NCBI RefSeq assembly: GCF_025244905.1
Contig: NZ_CP104285.1
Location: 1,922,001 to 1,986,000 of the forward strand
Length of the DNA: 64,000 nt
Source of the DNA: Enterobacter mori
Lineage (GTDB): Bacteria > Pseudomonadota > Gammaproteobacteria > Enterobacterales > Enterobacteriaceae
Direction: 5' to 3'
Shown here in pieces: positions 56,467 to 64,000 of the stretch. Each line of letters begins with the position of its first letter. The stretch's first letter is position 1. The notes beneath the pieces were generated by a model. That model saw nothing but the letters and a program-made list of their open reading frames with translations. It had not been told where the DNA came from and did not search any database. The translations under genes and the position numbers were made by a program.

Positions 56467-56946
56467 ATGAAAAAGTTAATGATGGCGGCAGCGCTGGTCG
56501 CGGGTAGCGTAAGTCTGACTGCGCAGGCAGATTCAGTGAGCCAGAAAAATCTCTCCCTGGCGCAGGCCAATGCGCTGGCAAACTCTGCCGTTCAGGCGTG
56601 TCTGGCGAAGAACTATCAGGTTTCGGTTACCGTGGTTGACCGTGCGGGTGTGGTGAAAGCGGTACAGCGTACCGATAATGCGGGCCCACACACGGTCAAA
56701 GCCAGTGAAATGAAAGCCTTCACGGCGCTCAGCTCGAAGAATGCCTCAGGCAAAGTGATGGACGCTGCGCAGAATAACGCGGGCGCGCAGAATATGCGTG
56801 ATATCCCAGGCTTCCTGCTGCTGGCGGGTGGCTTACCCGTTAAAGAGGGCGATGAGGTGATCGGGGCGATTGGTATCGGCGGGGCGCCGGGCGGTCATCT
56901 GGATGAAGCCTGTGCTCAGGCAGCCATTGACGGGCTGAAGAAGTAA
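56467..56946 (+). CDS. Exported HbpS/GlcG-family protein
   Basis: A 159-residue protein with a signal peptide (MAAALVAGSVSLTAQA) followed by a GlcG/HbpS (DUF336) domain: VSVTVVDRAGVVKAVQRTDN, FTALSSKNASG, GFLLLAGGLPV and the glycine-rich GAIGIGGAPGGHLDEACAQA. In Streptomyces, HbpS is a secreted heme-binding accessory sensor working with the SenS-SenR system; here too the gene follows a two-component pair. GAGG lies 8 bases before the ATG. Confidence 0.85.
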   Translation: MKKLMMAAALVAGSVSLTAQADSVSQKNLSLAQANALANSAVQACLAKNYQVSVTVVDRAGVVKAVQRTDNAGPHTVKASEMKAFTALSSKNASGKVMDAAQNNAGAQNMRDIPGFLLLAGGLPVKEGDEVIGAIGIGGAPGGHLDEACAQAAIDGLKK

Positions 56947-56953
56947 CATAAAA

Positions 56954-56977
56954 AAAGCACCGGCTTTACCGGTGCTT
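56954..56977. terminator. Bidirectional terminator
   Basis: AAAGCACCGG, loop CTTTA's centre, CCGGTGCTTT. A-run before and T's after make it usable for the HbpS-like gene (+) and the small acidic gene (-). Confidence 0.88.
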
Positions 56978-56982
56978 TGCAA

Positions 56983-57123
56983 TCAGATCTTGCAGGCGTC
57001 GCCGCAGTCATCATCGGCAACCATCGCCTGCGCTTTTTTGTCTGCGTCGTCCAGACGTTCGGCGTTACGCTCTTCTGCTTCATCCAGTCCGTTAAAGACC
57101 AGGTTATCGAGATCAATTTCCAT
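56983..57123 (-). CDS. Small acidic protein of unknown function (C-terminal CGDACKI)
   Basis: A 46-residue, very acidic protein (MEIDLDNLVFNGLDEAEERN, ending DDDCGDACKI). The two cysteines near the C-terminus could bind a metal or be oxidised. A CAGGTG ribosome site is 6 bases before the ATG; upstream in-frame codons lack one. A terminator follows. I recognise the look of a conserved enterobacterial small protein but no known function. Confidence 0.6.
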   Translation of the reverse strand: MEIDLDNLVFNGLDEAEERNAERLDDADKKAQAMVADDDCGDACKI

Positions 57124-57248
57124 GTGGCACCTGCTATGTTCAGTTTTTGATACTGGCACAGTATAGGGCAAAAAAAACCAGGAATGTACCTCGCAGCACA
57201 TAAGGATAATCCCTGCCATACTCAGTGCGTTGTCACTGAGGAAAGCAC

Positions 57249-58031
57249 ATGATTATACTCTGTAAAGCCTGCGGGACCTCGTATGCGTATCAACCCAACA
57301 GATGCCCTGTCTGCGAGGATGAACGCCAGTATGTTCCAGTTACCGGGCAGGCGTGGACCGAACTCGAAACCGTCACTGCCGCGCATACCAACAAATGGCA
57401 GCAGCTGGAACCGCAGCTCCTTAGCATCAAAACGGTGCCCGCCTTTGCTATCAATCAACGGGCACTGCTGCTGCGTACCCCGCACGGCAATATTTTGTGG
57501 GATTGCATCGCCAACCTCGACGCGGCAACCCGAACGCTGATCGCCGCGCTCGGTGGGATCAGTGCCATCGCTATTTCACACCCTCACTATTACACCACCA
57601 TGCAGGACTGGGCGGAGACGTTTGACGCGCCGGTGTATCTTCATGCGAGCGATCGGGAGTGGGTTATGCGCGACAGTCCAGCCATTCACTTCTGGCAAGG
57701 CGAAACGCTGGAGATTGTCCCCTCCGTGACGTTGCTGCGTCTCGGCGGCCACTTTGCGGGCGGAACGGTGCTGCACTGGCAGGAGGGCGAAGGGGCTTTG
57801 CTGGCGGGGGATATTCTGCAGGTCACTCCTGGGAAAGACGCTGTTTCGTTTATGTGGAGCTATCCGAATATGCTTCCGCTACCCGCCCACACCGTTGCGT
57901 CCGTCACCCGTTGCCTTGAGGGCAGAAAATTTGAGCGTCTGTATGGCGCGTTCGAGGGGCAGAACATCCTGACAAACGCGGACGATATTGTGCAGCGGTC
58001 GGGCCAAAAATATATTGCTTGTCTGAAGTAA
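57249..58031 (+). CDS. Metallo-beta-lactamase-fold protein with N-terminal zinc ribbon
   Basis: A 260-residue protein. The N-terminal CKACGTSYAYQPNRCPVC is a four-Cys zinc ribbon. The remainder looks like a metallo-beta-lactamase fold: ILWDCIANLD, AISHPHYYTTMQDWAE (a changed HxHxDH motif: first two His kept, Asp-His missing), GGHFAGGTVLHW and LLAGDILQV. Loss of the Asp-His pair suggests a one-metal or altered site. GAGGAAAG lies before the ATG. Substrate unknown. Confidence 0.75.
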   Translation: MIILCKACGTSYAYQPNRCPVCEDERQYVPVTGQAWTELETVTAAHTNKWQQLEPQLLSIKTVPAFAINQRALLLRTPHGNILWDCIANLDAATRTLIAALGGISAIAISHPHYYTTMQDWAETFDAPVYLHASDREWVMRDSPAIHFWQGETLEIVPSVTLLRLGGHFAGGTVLHWQEGEGALLAGDILQVTPGKDAVSFMWSYPNMLPLPAHTVASVTRCLEGRKFERLYGAFEGQNILTNADDIVQRSGQKYIACLK

Positions 58032-58103
58032 AGCACGGTGGGTAAACTTTACGAGTGTGATCGCGATCATACCTAAACTACAACAGATAAAAGAGAAATT
58101 GCT

Positions 58104-58739
58104 ATGCAACATATCATTGAAGGTTTTCTCAGCTTTCAAAAAGAGATTTTCCCGCAACGTAAAGAGCTCTTCCGCAGTTTAGCGTCCAGCCAGAATCCCA
58201 AAGCGCTGTTCATCTCCTGCTCCGACAGCCGACTGGTGCCAGAACTGGTCACGCAACAAGAGCCAGGACAACTCTTTGTCATTCGTAATGCTGGCAATAT
58301 TGTGCCGCCGTTCGGACCAGAGCCAGGCGGCGTCTCCGCCACGATCGAATACGCGGTTGTGGCGCTGGGCGTGACCGACATCGTGATCTGTGGCCACTCT
58401 AACTGCGGTGCGATGAAAGCGATTGCCGATAATGCGAACCTCGAGCCGATGCCTGCGGTCTCCCACTGGCTGCGCTACTCTGATGCGGCTAAAGCCGTGG
58501 TGGAGAAGAAATCCTGGGACCAGCCAATCGATAAAGTAAATGCGATGGTGCAGGAGAACGTGTTTGCGCAGCTGAGCAACATTAAGACCCACCCGTCCGT
58601 CGCGGTGGGCCTGCGCAATAATTCCATCCGACTGCACGGCTGGGTGTACGACATTGAAAGCGGTGACATCCGCGCGCTGGATAAAGCGACGAAAACCTTT
58701 ATCTCTCTTTCTGAAAACCCGGAGGTTTTCTTCGAGTAA
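58104..58739 (+). CDS. Beta-class carbonic anhydrase (CynT-like)
   Basis: A 211-residue enzyme interconverting CO2 and bicarbonate. Zinc ligands Cys39 (SCSDSR), His98 and Cys101 (CGHSNCGAM) with the Asp41-Arg43 pair are in place, at the numbers of E. coli CynT. It resembles CynT more than Can, but no cynS or cynX lies near, so a link to cyanate use is not supported. Confidence 0.9.
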   Translation: MQHIIEGFLSFQKEIFPQRKELFRSLASSQNPKALFISCSDSRLVPELVTQQEPGQLFVIRNAGNIVPPFGPEPGGVSATIEYAVVALGVTDIVICGHSNCGAMKAIADNANLEPMPAVSHWLRYSDAAKAVVEKKSWDQPIDKVNAMVQENVFAQLSNIKTHPSVAVGLRNNSIRLHGWVYDIESGDIRALDKATKTFISLSENPEVFFE

Positions 58740-58767
58740 TCAGACCGTTCAGGGCAGGGAGGCCCTG

Positions 58768-60363
58768 TCAGTTATCCATAAAAGGTAACTTTCTGCGCGT
58801 AACCGACGCAGGTTTATTTGCTGCTTTTGCCATTGCCTCCCCAATCTCTGCGCACTCTGTCAGCCCCTGGACAAACGGTCGGTCGTGCATCAGCCACGGT
58901 ATCGCACCAAAGGCAATACGTCCGCGAAGCGTATCGGGCGCCAGCAACGTGTAATCTTCACCAACATCGGGTATGTCGTCGCCTGTCGTTTGTAGCAGTT
59001 TACGCAAGGACGGGAAGGGTAAATCTTCTGTCTTGAGCGGTTTCTGCCCGCGCGCGTCAATAAAGACGTCGAAGCGGTAGCGGTTCTCTTTGGTGGTAAT
59101 GACCGTTTGAGCACTACCGATATCCAGAGCGTAATCCTCACCCAACGCCAGTACGCTTATGATCCCCGCCTCGCGCAGGGCAAGCAGCCTGCGAATAGAC
59201 TGAGGGGGGATGGCGGCATAGTTATCAATAAAAACGCGCTCCAGCCCGGCTTTGAACCGCGCTCTGTCCTTTTCGTTCAGGGCGGGTACGATTTCTGCAA
59301 CGATCTCGTGCAGGCGAAGTACGGTATACCGCCAGGCCACGGTGCGCCGTTCGCGTTTGTTTCGCTCGACCTCTTTGAGATTCTCCTCCGCCCAGGTAAA
59401 GGGACCGTGCTGTTTACGCTCTTCAAACCACGCATCGCGAAGGCTGTCGGCATCCTGTTGCCTCAGCGATATGGCCTTGCACCACGCCGGATCGGCGAGT
59501 TCAAGCTCTTGAACCATCAGGGCAAAGATGCGGTCCAGCAAGCCGTCGGCTCCCCTGGCAATCTCAGTTTGAACCACGCATTCGGTCAATACCGACAGCG
59601 GCTCATAAGGAATCGGGCAGTAAAAATCGGCCTCTGGCAAAATGCCGGTCCGGGACATCAGGACAATTTTTAGCGCCTCGCTTCCTTTATCCAGAATGAA
59701 CGCGTCGTCCACAAACTCACCATGCTGCATCACCACCGCCATGGCCGCGTCCAGACCGCTCAAAGACGTTCCCATAATGCCAACCTTGCAGGGGGGGATT
59801 TCGGCATCCATGAGTCCTGACCACGGGCTTGGGAAGAACGTACGCGTGGCTTCATCTTCGTCTGGCCATACGTGGCCGGTGGCGATCACCGCAAGGTCGA
59901 AGCGTTCAGGAAAGGCGCTGTCGTTGACGGAAAGCGTGACGCCTTCTTTCGTGGGTACGATATCGGTAACCCGGGCGGATTCATGGACATCAACCTGAAA
60001 TCCCCGTTTTTTCGCCTCTTTTACGATTGACCGAAAGCTGTCGCGGAAATATTCACCCAGCAGGAGCCGGGGCAGGAACTGCCGGTCATGCAAACGGGCT
60101 TTATCAACCTTAAAGCGCGCCAGATGGGCTTCGCTCTGGTCCTTAAGCCAGTCGAGGTAGGTCATGAAAATAGGCGGAATTTCAATGCTTGCGATGTTCG
60201 CCAGCATCAGACGAGAGTTTTCGTCGTCGTTATAGGGCATACCCACGCCAGCTTCATCAGCTTGTTCAAAGACGGAGACCGAAAGCGGCTGCGGGTTTTT
60301 AAGAAGTGCGTAAAAGGTGTAAATCCCTGTTGGGCCGGAGCCTATAATCGCGATTTTCTTCAT
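58768..60363 (-). CDS. ydhS: FAD/NAD(P)-binding protein YdhS
   Basis: A 531-residue protein matching E. coli YdhS: dinucleotide-binding start KKIAIIGSGPTGIYTFYALL, GIMGTSLSGLDAAMA for the second motif, and the C-terminal VGEDYTLLAPDTLRGRIAFG. Members of this group are thought to oxidise an unknown substrate; in E. coli ydhS stands at the end of the ydhYVWXUT oxidoreductase cluster, which is missing here. The ATG at 60363 follows AGGAAG; the longer frame to 60468 is unlikely. Confidence 0.9.
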   Translation of the reverse strand: MKKIAIIGSGPTGIYTFYALLKNPQPLSVSVFEQADEAGVGMPYNDDENSRLMLANIASIEIPPIFMTYLDWLKDQSEAHLARFKVDKARLHDRQFLPRLLLGEYFRDSFRSIVKEAKKRGFQVDVHESARVTDIVPTKEGVTLSVNDSAFPERFDLAVIATGHVWPDEDEATRTFFPSPWSGLMDAEIPPCKVGIMGTSLSGLDAAMAVVMQHGEFVDDAFILDKGSEALKIVLMSRTGILPEADFYCPIPYEPLSVLTECVVQTEIARGADGLLDRIFALMVQELELADPAWCKAISLRQQDADSLRDAWFEERKQHGPFTWAEENLKEVERNKRERRTVAWRYTVLRLHEIVAEIVPALNEKDRARFKAGLERVFIDNYAAIPPQSIRRLLALREAGIISVLALGEDYALDIGSAQTVITTKENRYRFDVFIDARGQKPLKTEDLPFPSLRKLLQTTGDDIPDVGEDYTLLAPDTLRGRIAFGAIPWLMHDRPFVQGLTECAEIGEAMAKAANKPASVTRRKLPFMDN

Positions 60364-60481
60364 CGACGTTCTTCCTGCTTTTTTGTCATGAGAAAAGCGT
60401 AGCAGGAGAATAATTAAGAAATCAGGAGATTGGGATAATTCAGAACATAAAGAGAGGATTTGCACCATTTCAGGACTGAAA

Positions 60482-60558
60482 TGGTGCGTCCGAGTGGACT
60501 CGAACCACCGACCCCCACCATGTCAAGGTGGTGCTCTAACCAACTGAGCTACGGACGC
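60482..60558 (-). tRNA. valV: tRNA-Val (anticodon GAC)
   Basis: A 77-base cloverleaf including CCA on the minus strand: acceptor GCGTCCG/CGGACGC, D-arm GCTCAGTTGGTTAGAGC, anticodon loop TTGACAT with GAC, T-arm with GGTTCGAGTCC. E. coli has the valV-valW pair of the same type at this place. Confidence 0.96.
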
Positions 60559-60562
60559 AGAA

Positions 60563-60639
60563 TGGTGCGTTCAATTGGACTCGAACCAACGACCCCCACC
60601 ATGTCAAGGTGGTGCTCTAACCAACTGAGCTATGAACGC
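60563..60639 (-). tRNA. valW: tRNA-Val (anticodon GAC), second copy
   Basis: A 77-base copy differing from its neighbour only in the acceptor stem (GCGTTCA/TGAACGC) and in the T-stem pairs. The pairing changes are compensated, so both should fold. It is the upstream copy of a two-tRNA transcript, 4 bases before the other. Confidence 0.96.
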
Positions 60640-60766
60640 AACGTGTTGTCGGCGACAACGGGGACGAATATTAGCGGCACAGCATCGTTGAGGCAAGAGG
60701 CAAAACGCATTTTTCTCTCTGATTTCACGCGATTGCTTCATTACCGCGCAAAGTGAAGAGAAAGTA

Positions 60767-60782
60767 GCCGCCAGCTGGCGGC
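60767..60782 (-). terminator. Hairpin behind mdtK
   Basis: GCCGCCAGCTGGCGGC is a perfect 16-base palindrome 11 bases beyond the mdtK stop, followed on the minus strand by TACTTTCTCTTC. A weak terminator is likely. Confidence 0.55.
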
Positions 60783-60792
60783 CACTGCCTGT

Positions 60793-62166
60793 TTAACGTG
60801 CGGCGCGTTGCAAAATGACCGTGGAAGGCTGGCGTTGCAGAAAACGCATACGCAGCATCATCATGATGGCCGCAGAGGTCAGACCGATGATAAAGCCCAT
60901 CCAGAACCCTGCCGGACCCATGCGATCAACCACCAGATCGGTAAGCGCCAGGATGTAGCCTGTCGGCAGTCCCAGTACCCAATAGGCGATAAACGTAATA
61001 AAGAAAATAGAACGCGTGTCTTTATATCCGCGCAGCACGCCGCTGCCAATCACCTGGATGGAGTCAGAGATCTGGTAAATCGCGGCCAGCAGCATCAGGT
61101 GTGATGCCAGGGTGACGACTTCCGGATTGTCGTTGTAGAGCAGGGCAATCTGCTCGCGTAATGCAACGGTAAAGAGCGCCGTACAAACGGCCATGCACAC
61201 ACCGACGCCCAGCCCGGTTCGGGCGGCCGTTTGCGCATCCAGCGTTGAACCCTGGCCCAGACGGAAGCCTACGCGAATCGTCACCGCCGCGGCCAGCGAC
61301 ATCGGCAGGACGAACATCAGGGAACTGAAGTTCAGCGCAATCTGGTGTCCGGCTACATCAATAATGCCCAGCGGGGAAACCAGCAGAGCCACAACGGCAA
61401 ACAGGGTCACTTCGAAGAACAGCGCCAGTGCAATCGGCAACCCTAGCTGCACCAGACGTTTCATGATGCTCCAGTCCGGGGTGCTAAATCTGTTCTCGTT
61501 GCGAATATCGCGCATGGAACGGGCGCGTTTTACAAAGATGACCATTGAGAAGAACATCACCCAGTAAACGGCTGCAGTCGCCACGCCGCACCCGACGCCA
61601 CCAAGCTCCGGCATGCCGAAGTGGCCGTAAATAAAGATGTAGTTCACCGGAATATTCACCAGCAGACCGATAAAGCCCATCACCATACCGGGCTTGGTTT
61701 TTGCCAGACCTTCACACTGGTTACGTGCGACCTGGAAAAAGAGGTAGCCAGGCGCGCCCCAGAGCAGGGCGCGCAGATAGCCCACGGCTTTATCGGCTAA
61801 AGCCGGGTCGATGTTATGCATCGCGCGGATAATATGCCCCGCGTTCCAGAGCACCACCATAATCAGCACGGAGACAAAGCCAGCCAGCCAGAAGCCCTGA
61901 CGAACCTGATGAGCAATACGCTCGCGTCGTCCCGAGCCGTTTAGCTGAGCAATAACCGGCGTGAGTGCCAGCAGCAGGCCATGACCAAAGAGAATGGCCG
62001 GCAGCCAGATCGAGGTGCCAATTGCAACGGCGGCCATATCGGTGGCGCTGTAGCCACCCGCCATTACCGTATCCACAAATCCCATTGCGGTCTGGGCCAC
62101 TTGCGCGACGATCACCGGTATTGCCAGTGCCAATAACTGACGCGCTTCAATCATGTACTTCTGCAC
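60793..62166 (-). CDS. mdtK: Multidrug efflux protein MdtK (NorM/YdhE, MATE family)
   Basis: A 457-residue MATE exporter with 12 membrane segments. Family text: [60 protein letters not shown]. It expels fluoroquinolones and cationic dyes using a Na+ or H+ gradient. It starts with GTG (CAC at 62164-62166 on the plus strand), as in E. coli mdtK. It is divergent from riboflavin synthase, again as in E. coli. Confidence 0.96.
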   Translation of the reverse strand: MQKYMIEARQLLALAIPVIVAQVAQTAMGFVDTVMAGGYSATDMAAVAIGTSIWLPAILFGHGLLLALTPVIAQLNGSGRRERIAHQVRQGFWLAGFVSVLIMVVLWNAGHIIRAMHNIDPALADKAVGYLRALLWGAPGYLFFQVARNQCEGLAKTKPGMVMGFIGLLVNIPVNYIFIYGHFGMPELGGVGCGVATAAVYWVMFFSMVIFVKRARSMRDIRNENRFSTPDWSIMKRLVQLGLPIALALFFEVTLFAVVALLVSPLGIIDVAGHQIALNFSSLMFVLPMSLAAAVTIRVGFRLGQGSTLDAQTAARTGLGVGVCMAVCTALFTVALREQIALLYNDNPEVVTLASHLMLLAAIYQISDSIQVIGSGVLRGYKDTRSIFFITFIAYWVLGLPTGYILALTDLVVDRMGPAGFWMGFIIGLTSAAIMMMLRMRFLQRQPSTVILQRAAR

Positions 62167-62393
62167 GTGAACACCTTTTGTATTGTTGTTATATGAGAGA
62201 CTAAAAAAGCCGCCGAAACGGGCAGCAAGAAGAAAATGCAGGGGGATAGCCAGCTATTGTAGCGGGGTTTATCTAATTATCTAGTGAAAAAATCGCCAGA
62301 AAATGCGCTCCGCTGGCAACCTGTTTTTCCAACTGTTATTGTGGAGGGATTAAACGGTGTCACCACCGTCCGGAAAAAACAGGAGTTGTAAGC

Positions 62394-63035
62394 ATGTTTA
62401 CTGGCATTGTGCAGGGCACCGCCAAAGTGGTGTCTATTGATGAAAAACCCAATTTCCGTACTCACGTGGTTGAGCTGCCGGAATATATGCTCGACGGCAT
62501 AGAGACCGGCGCCTCGATTGCACATAACGGCTGCTGCCTGACGGTGACCGAAATTAACGGTAACCAGATTAGCTTTGATTTAATGAAAGAGACGCTGCGT
62601 ATCACCAACCTGGGTGAACTGGTGGTGGGGGATACCGTCAACGTTGAGCGCGCGGCGAAGTTCAGCGACGAGATCGGCGGCCATCTGATGTCGGGACACA
62701 TCATGACCACCGCCGAGGTCGCAAAAATTGTTACCTCGGAAAATAACCGTCAAATCTGGTTTAAAGTTCAGGATCCGGCATTAATGAAATACATCCTGTA
62801 TAAAGGATTTATTGGTATTGATGGGATTAGTTTGACGGTCGGAGAAGTGACGCCGACGCGCTTTTGCGTGCATTTAATACCCGAGACGCTGCAGCGCACA
62901 ACGCTGGGCGCAAAAAAACTGGGGCATCGCGTGAATATCGAAATCGATCCGCAAACTCAGGCGGTAGTGGATACCGTTGAACGTGTCCTGGCGGCAAAAG
63001 AGGCGGCGATAATAAAAGCCGTTGAGGAAGAATAA
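62394..63035 (+). CDS. ribE: Riboflavin synthase (alpha subunit; RibC/RibE)
   Basis: A 213-residue enzyme that makes riboflavin from two molecules of 6,7-dimethyl-8-ribityllumazine. It has two lumazine-binding halves, starting [12 protein letters not shown] and [20 protein letters not shown]. The N-terminal MFTGIV is a family hallmark. Known as ribC in E. coli and ribE elsewhere. I see no FMN riboswitch in the 227-base upstream region. Confidence 0.96.
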   Translation: MFTGIVQGTAKVVSIDEKPNFRTHVVELPEYMLDGIETGASIAHNGCCLTVTEINGNQISFDLMKETLRITNLGELVVGDTVNVERAAKFSDEIGGHLMSGHIMTTAEVAKIVTSENNRQIWFKVQDPALMKYILYKGFIGIDGISLTVGEVTPTRFCVHLIPETLQRTTLGAKKLGHRVNIEIDPQTQAVVDTVERVLAAKEAAIIKAVEEE

Positions 63036-63041
63036 AAAACA

Positions 63042-63066
63042 ACCCCGGATATCCGGGGTTATTTTT
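63042..63066. terminator. Terminator between riboflavin synthase and cfa
   Basis: AACCCCGGATATCCGGGGTT is a perfect palindrome followed by ATTTTTTA. It probably serves both convergent genes. Confidence 0.9.
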
Positions 63067-64000
63067 TAGCGTGCGACACGTAATCCGTGTTCAATGCCGC
63101 GACTGAAAACAACCTGCCAGAGCTGAATATCCCGCGCACGGAAAGCACCCGCACAGGCATTCAGATAATAGCTAAACATGCGTTTGAACCGTTCGGAATA
63201 GTTGTCTGCAATCTCGGGCCAGGCTTCCTGAAAACGTGAGTGCCATGCCATCAATGTGGTGTCGTAATCCGCGCCGAAGTTATGCCAGTCTTCAACAATG
63301 AAGTGGGACTCGCTGGCGTTAGCAATCTGGCGCACGGACGGTAAACAGCCATTCGGAAAGATGTATTTATTGATCCACGGGTCCACGTTATTGTCGGTGC
63401 GCTTAGAACCTATGGTATGGAGCAGGAAAATACCGTCAGGCTTCAGGTTTCGGTCGGCAACGTCAAAATAGGTTCTGTAGTTTTTCGGACCCACGTGCTC
63501 GAACATGCCAACGGAAACGATGCGGTCGAACTGTTCGTTCAGGTCGCGGTAGTCCTGAAGTCGAATATCTACATCCAGATCCTGGCAACGTGTCTGAGCC
63601 ATTTTTTGTTGTTCAGCTGAAATCGTCACGCCCACAACGCTGGCACCGTAATGCTTCGCCATGAAATACGCCAGACCGCCCCAGCCGCAGCCGATATCAA
63701 GCACGCGCATACCCGGTTTTAGCTGCAGTTTCTCGCAGATTAGACGCAGTTTATCTTGCTGCGCCTCTTCAAGCGTTGTGGCCTTTTTCCAGTAGCCGCA
63801 GGAATATTGCATTAAGGGATCCAGCATACGGCTGAACAGGTCATTACCAAGATCGTAGTGCTCTTTACCGACGATCCATGCCCGCTTTTTACTCTGCAGA
63901 TTGAACAGGCGGGCGGAGGCGATACGCAGCGTGTCTTTGAAGTGGCGGGGGAGCTGATTTTCAAGACCGGCGCGTAATACGCTGGAGAAAAACATGTCCA
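63066..64000 (-). CDS. cfa: Cyclopropane-fatty-acyl-phospholipid synthase Cfa, 5' end beyond window
   Basis: About 311 codons of the C-terminal part are visible; the frame is open through the right edge and the N-terminal part (about 70 residues in E. coli Cfa) is missing. The SAM-binding motif VLDIGCGWGGLAYFMA, the family KKRAWIVGKEHYDLGNDLFS and the GMFEHVG motif are clear. Cfa adds a methylene bridge to membrane lipid double bonds in stationary phase. The internal ATG at 63995 corresponds to an internal Met of E. coli Cfa, not to the start. Confidence 0.95.
   Translation of the reverse strand, partial: DMFFSSVLRAGLENQLPRHFKDTLRIASARLFNLQSKKRAWIVGKEHYDLGNDLFSRMLDPLMQYSCGYWKKATTLEEAQQDKLRLICEKLQLKPGMRVLDIGCGWGGLAYFMAKHYGASVVGVTISAEQQKMAQTRCQDLDVDIRLQDYRDLNEQFDRIVSVGMFEHVGPKNYRTYFDVADRNLKPDGIFLLHTIGSKRTDNNVDPWINKYIFPNGCLPSVRQIANASESHFIVEDWHNFGADYDTTLMAWHSRFQEAWPEIADNYSERFKRMFSYYLNACAGAFRARDIQLWQVVFSRGIEHGLRVAR

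Noticed and set aside
60482..60639. Integration site of an island at the tRNA-Val pair
   Set aside because: Both tRNAs are intact, no integrase lies next to them and no repeated 3' tRNA fragment was noticed nearby.
62167..62393. FMN riboswitch ahead of riboflavin synthase
   Set aside because: The conserved RFN-element text (such as AGGGC...CCCGAC pieces) was not found; in enterobacteria the element sits at ribB.

Overview
The window is chromosomal DNA from a member of the Enterobacteriaceae, most likely Enterobacter or a close relative (Lelliottia, Leclercia). Gene content and order follow the Escherichia coli K-12 'ydi/suf/lpp/pykF/ydh/mdtK/ribC/cfa' segment (selO, ydiE/hemP, aroH, ppsR, ppsA ... 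rprA, ydiK, ydiJ, menI, ydiH ... sufABCDSE, ldtE, lpp, pykF ... fumD ... ydhS, two tRNA-Val, mdtK, riboflavin synthase, cfa). Several accessory blocks absent from that place in E. coli are set between these backbone genes. No phage, insertion sequence, integrase or CRISPR array is visible.

Layout. 1-6.5 kb: 3' end of selO, then a hemin uptake and utilisation locus on the minus strand (hemP, hmuR, hmuS, hmuT, hmuU, hmuV) headed by a near-consensus Fur box. 6.7-11.5 kb: aroH with a TrpR-type operator that overlaps the stop codon of ppsR, then divergent ppsA with a Cra-like site. 11.7-15.5 kb: a two-gene sugar cassette (GPH symporter and cytoplasmic GH3 glycosidase). 15.5-20.9 kb: the RcsB/RpoS-pathway sRNA rprA, ydiK, ydiJ, menI, ydiH. 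20.9-30.0 kb: an accessory surface-structure island: two IprA-like wHTH regulators, a chaperone-usher fimbrial operon in the order pilin-chaperone-usher-adhesin-minor subunit, a LuxR-type regulator and a FliB-type lysine N-methylase. 30.1-35.8 kb: a Cys-type FdhF paralogue with a candidate sigma-54 promoter, then the ycgZ-ymgA-ariR / bluF / bluR blue-light module with many TGTACA palindromes.

36.1-45 kb: sufABCDSE with a Fur box, ldtE, lpp and pykF. 45.1-50.6 kb: a sulfur amino-acid island: reverse transsulfuration genes (cystathionine gamma-lyase and beta-synthase, like Klebsiella mtcBC) divergent from a metNIQ-like importer whose binding protein lacks a lipobox. 50.7-58.7 kb: fumD, a polar amino-acid ABC transporter, a small unknown protein, a DctB/FixJ-like two-component system followed by an exported HbpS/GlcG-family protein, a small acidic protein, a zinc-ribbon metallo-beta-lactamase-fold protein and a CynT-type carbonic anhydrase. 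58.8-64 kb: ydhS, two tandem tRNA-Val(GAC), mdtK, riboflavin synthase and the 3' part of cfa.

Themes: iron (hmu and suf, both with Fur boxes), the PEP node (aroH, ppsR, ppsA, pykF, with Cra-like sites ahead of both ppsA and pykF), and envelope and biofilm control (rprA, fimbriae, ycgZ/ymgA/ariR, bluF/bluR, lpp, ldtE). The most promising leads for undescribed biology are the fimbrial island with an attached lysine methylase and repeated GTCTA-N4-TAGAC operators, the two-component system paired with an HbpS-like exported protein, and the TGTACA operator set of the blue-light module. All identifications were made by reading the sequence and recalling families; no database search was run.
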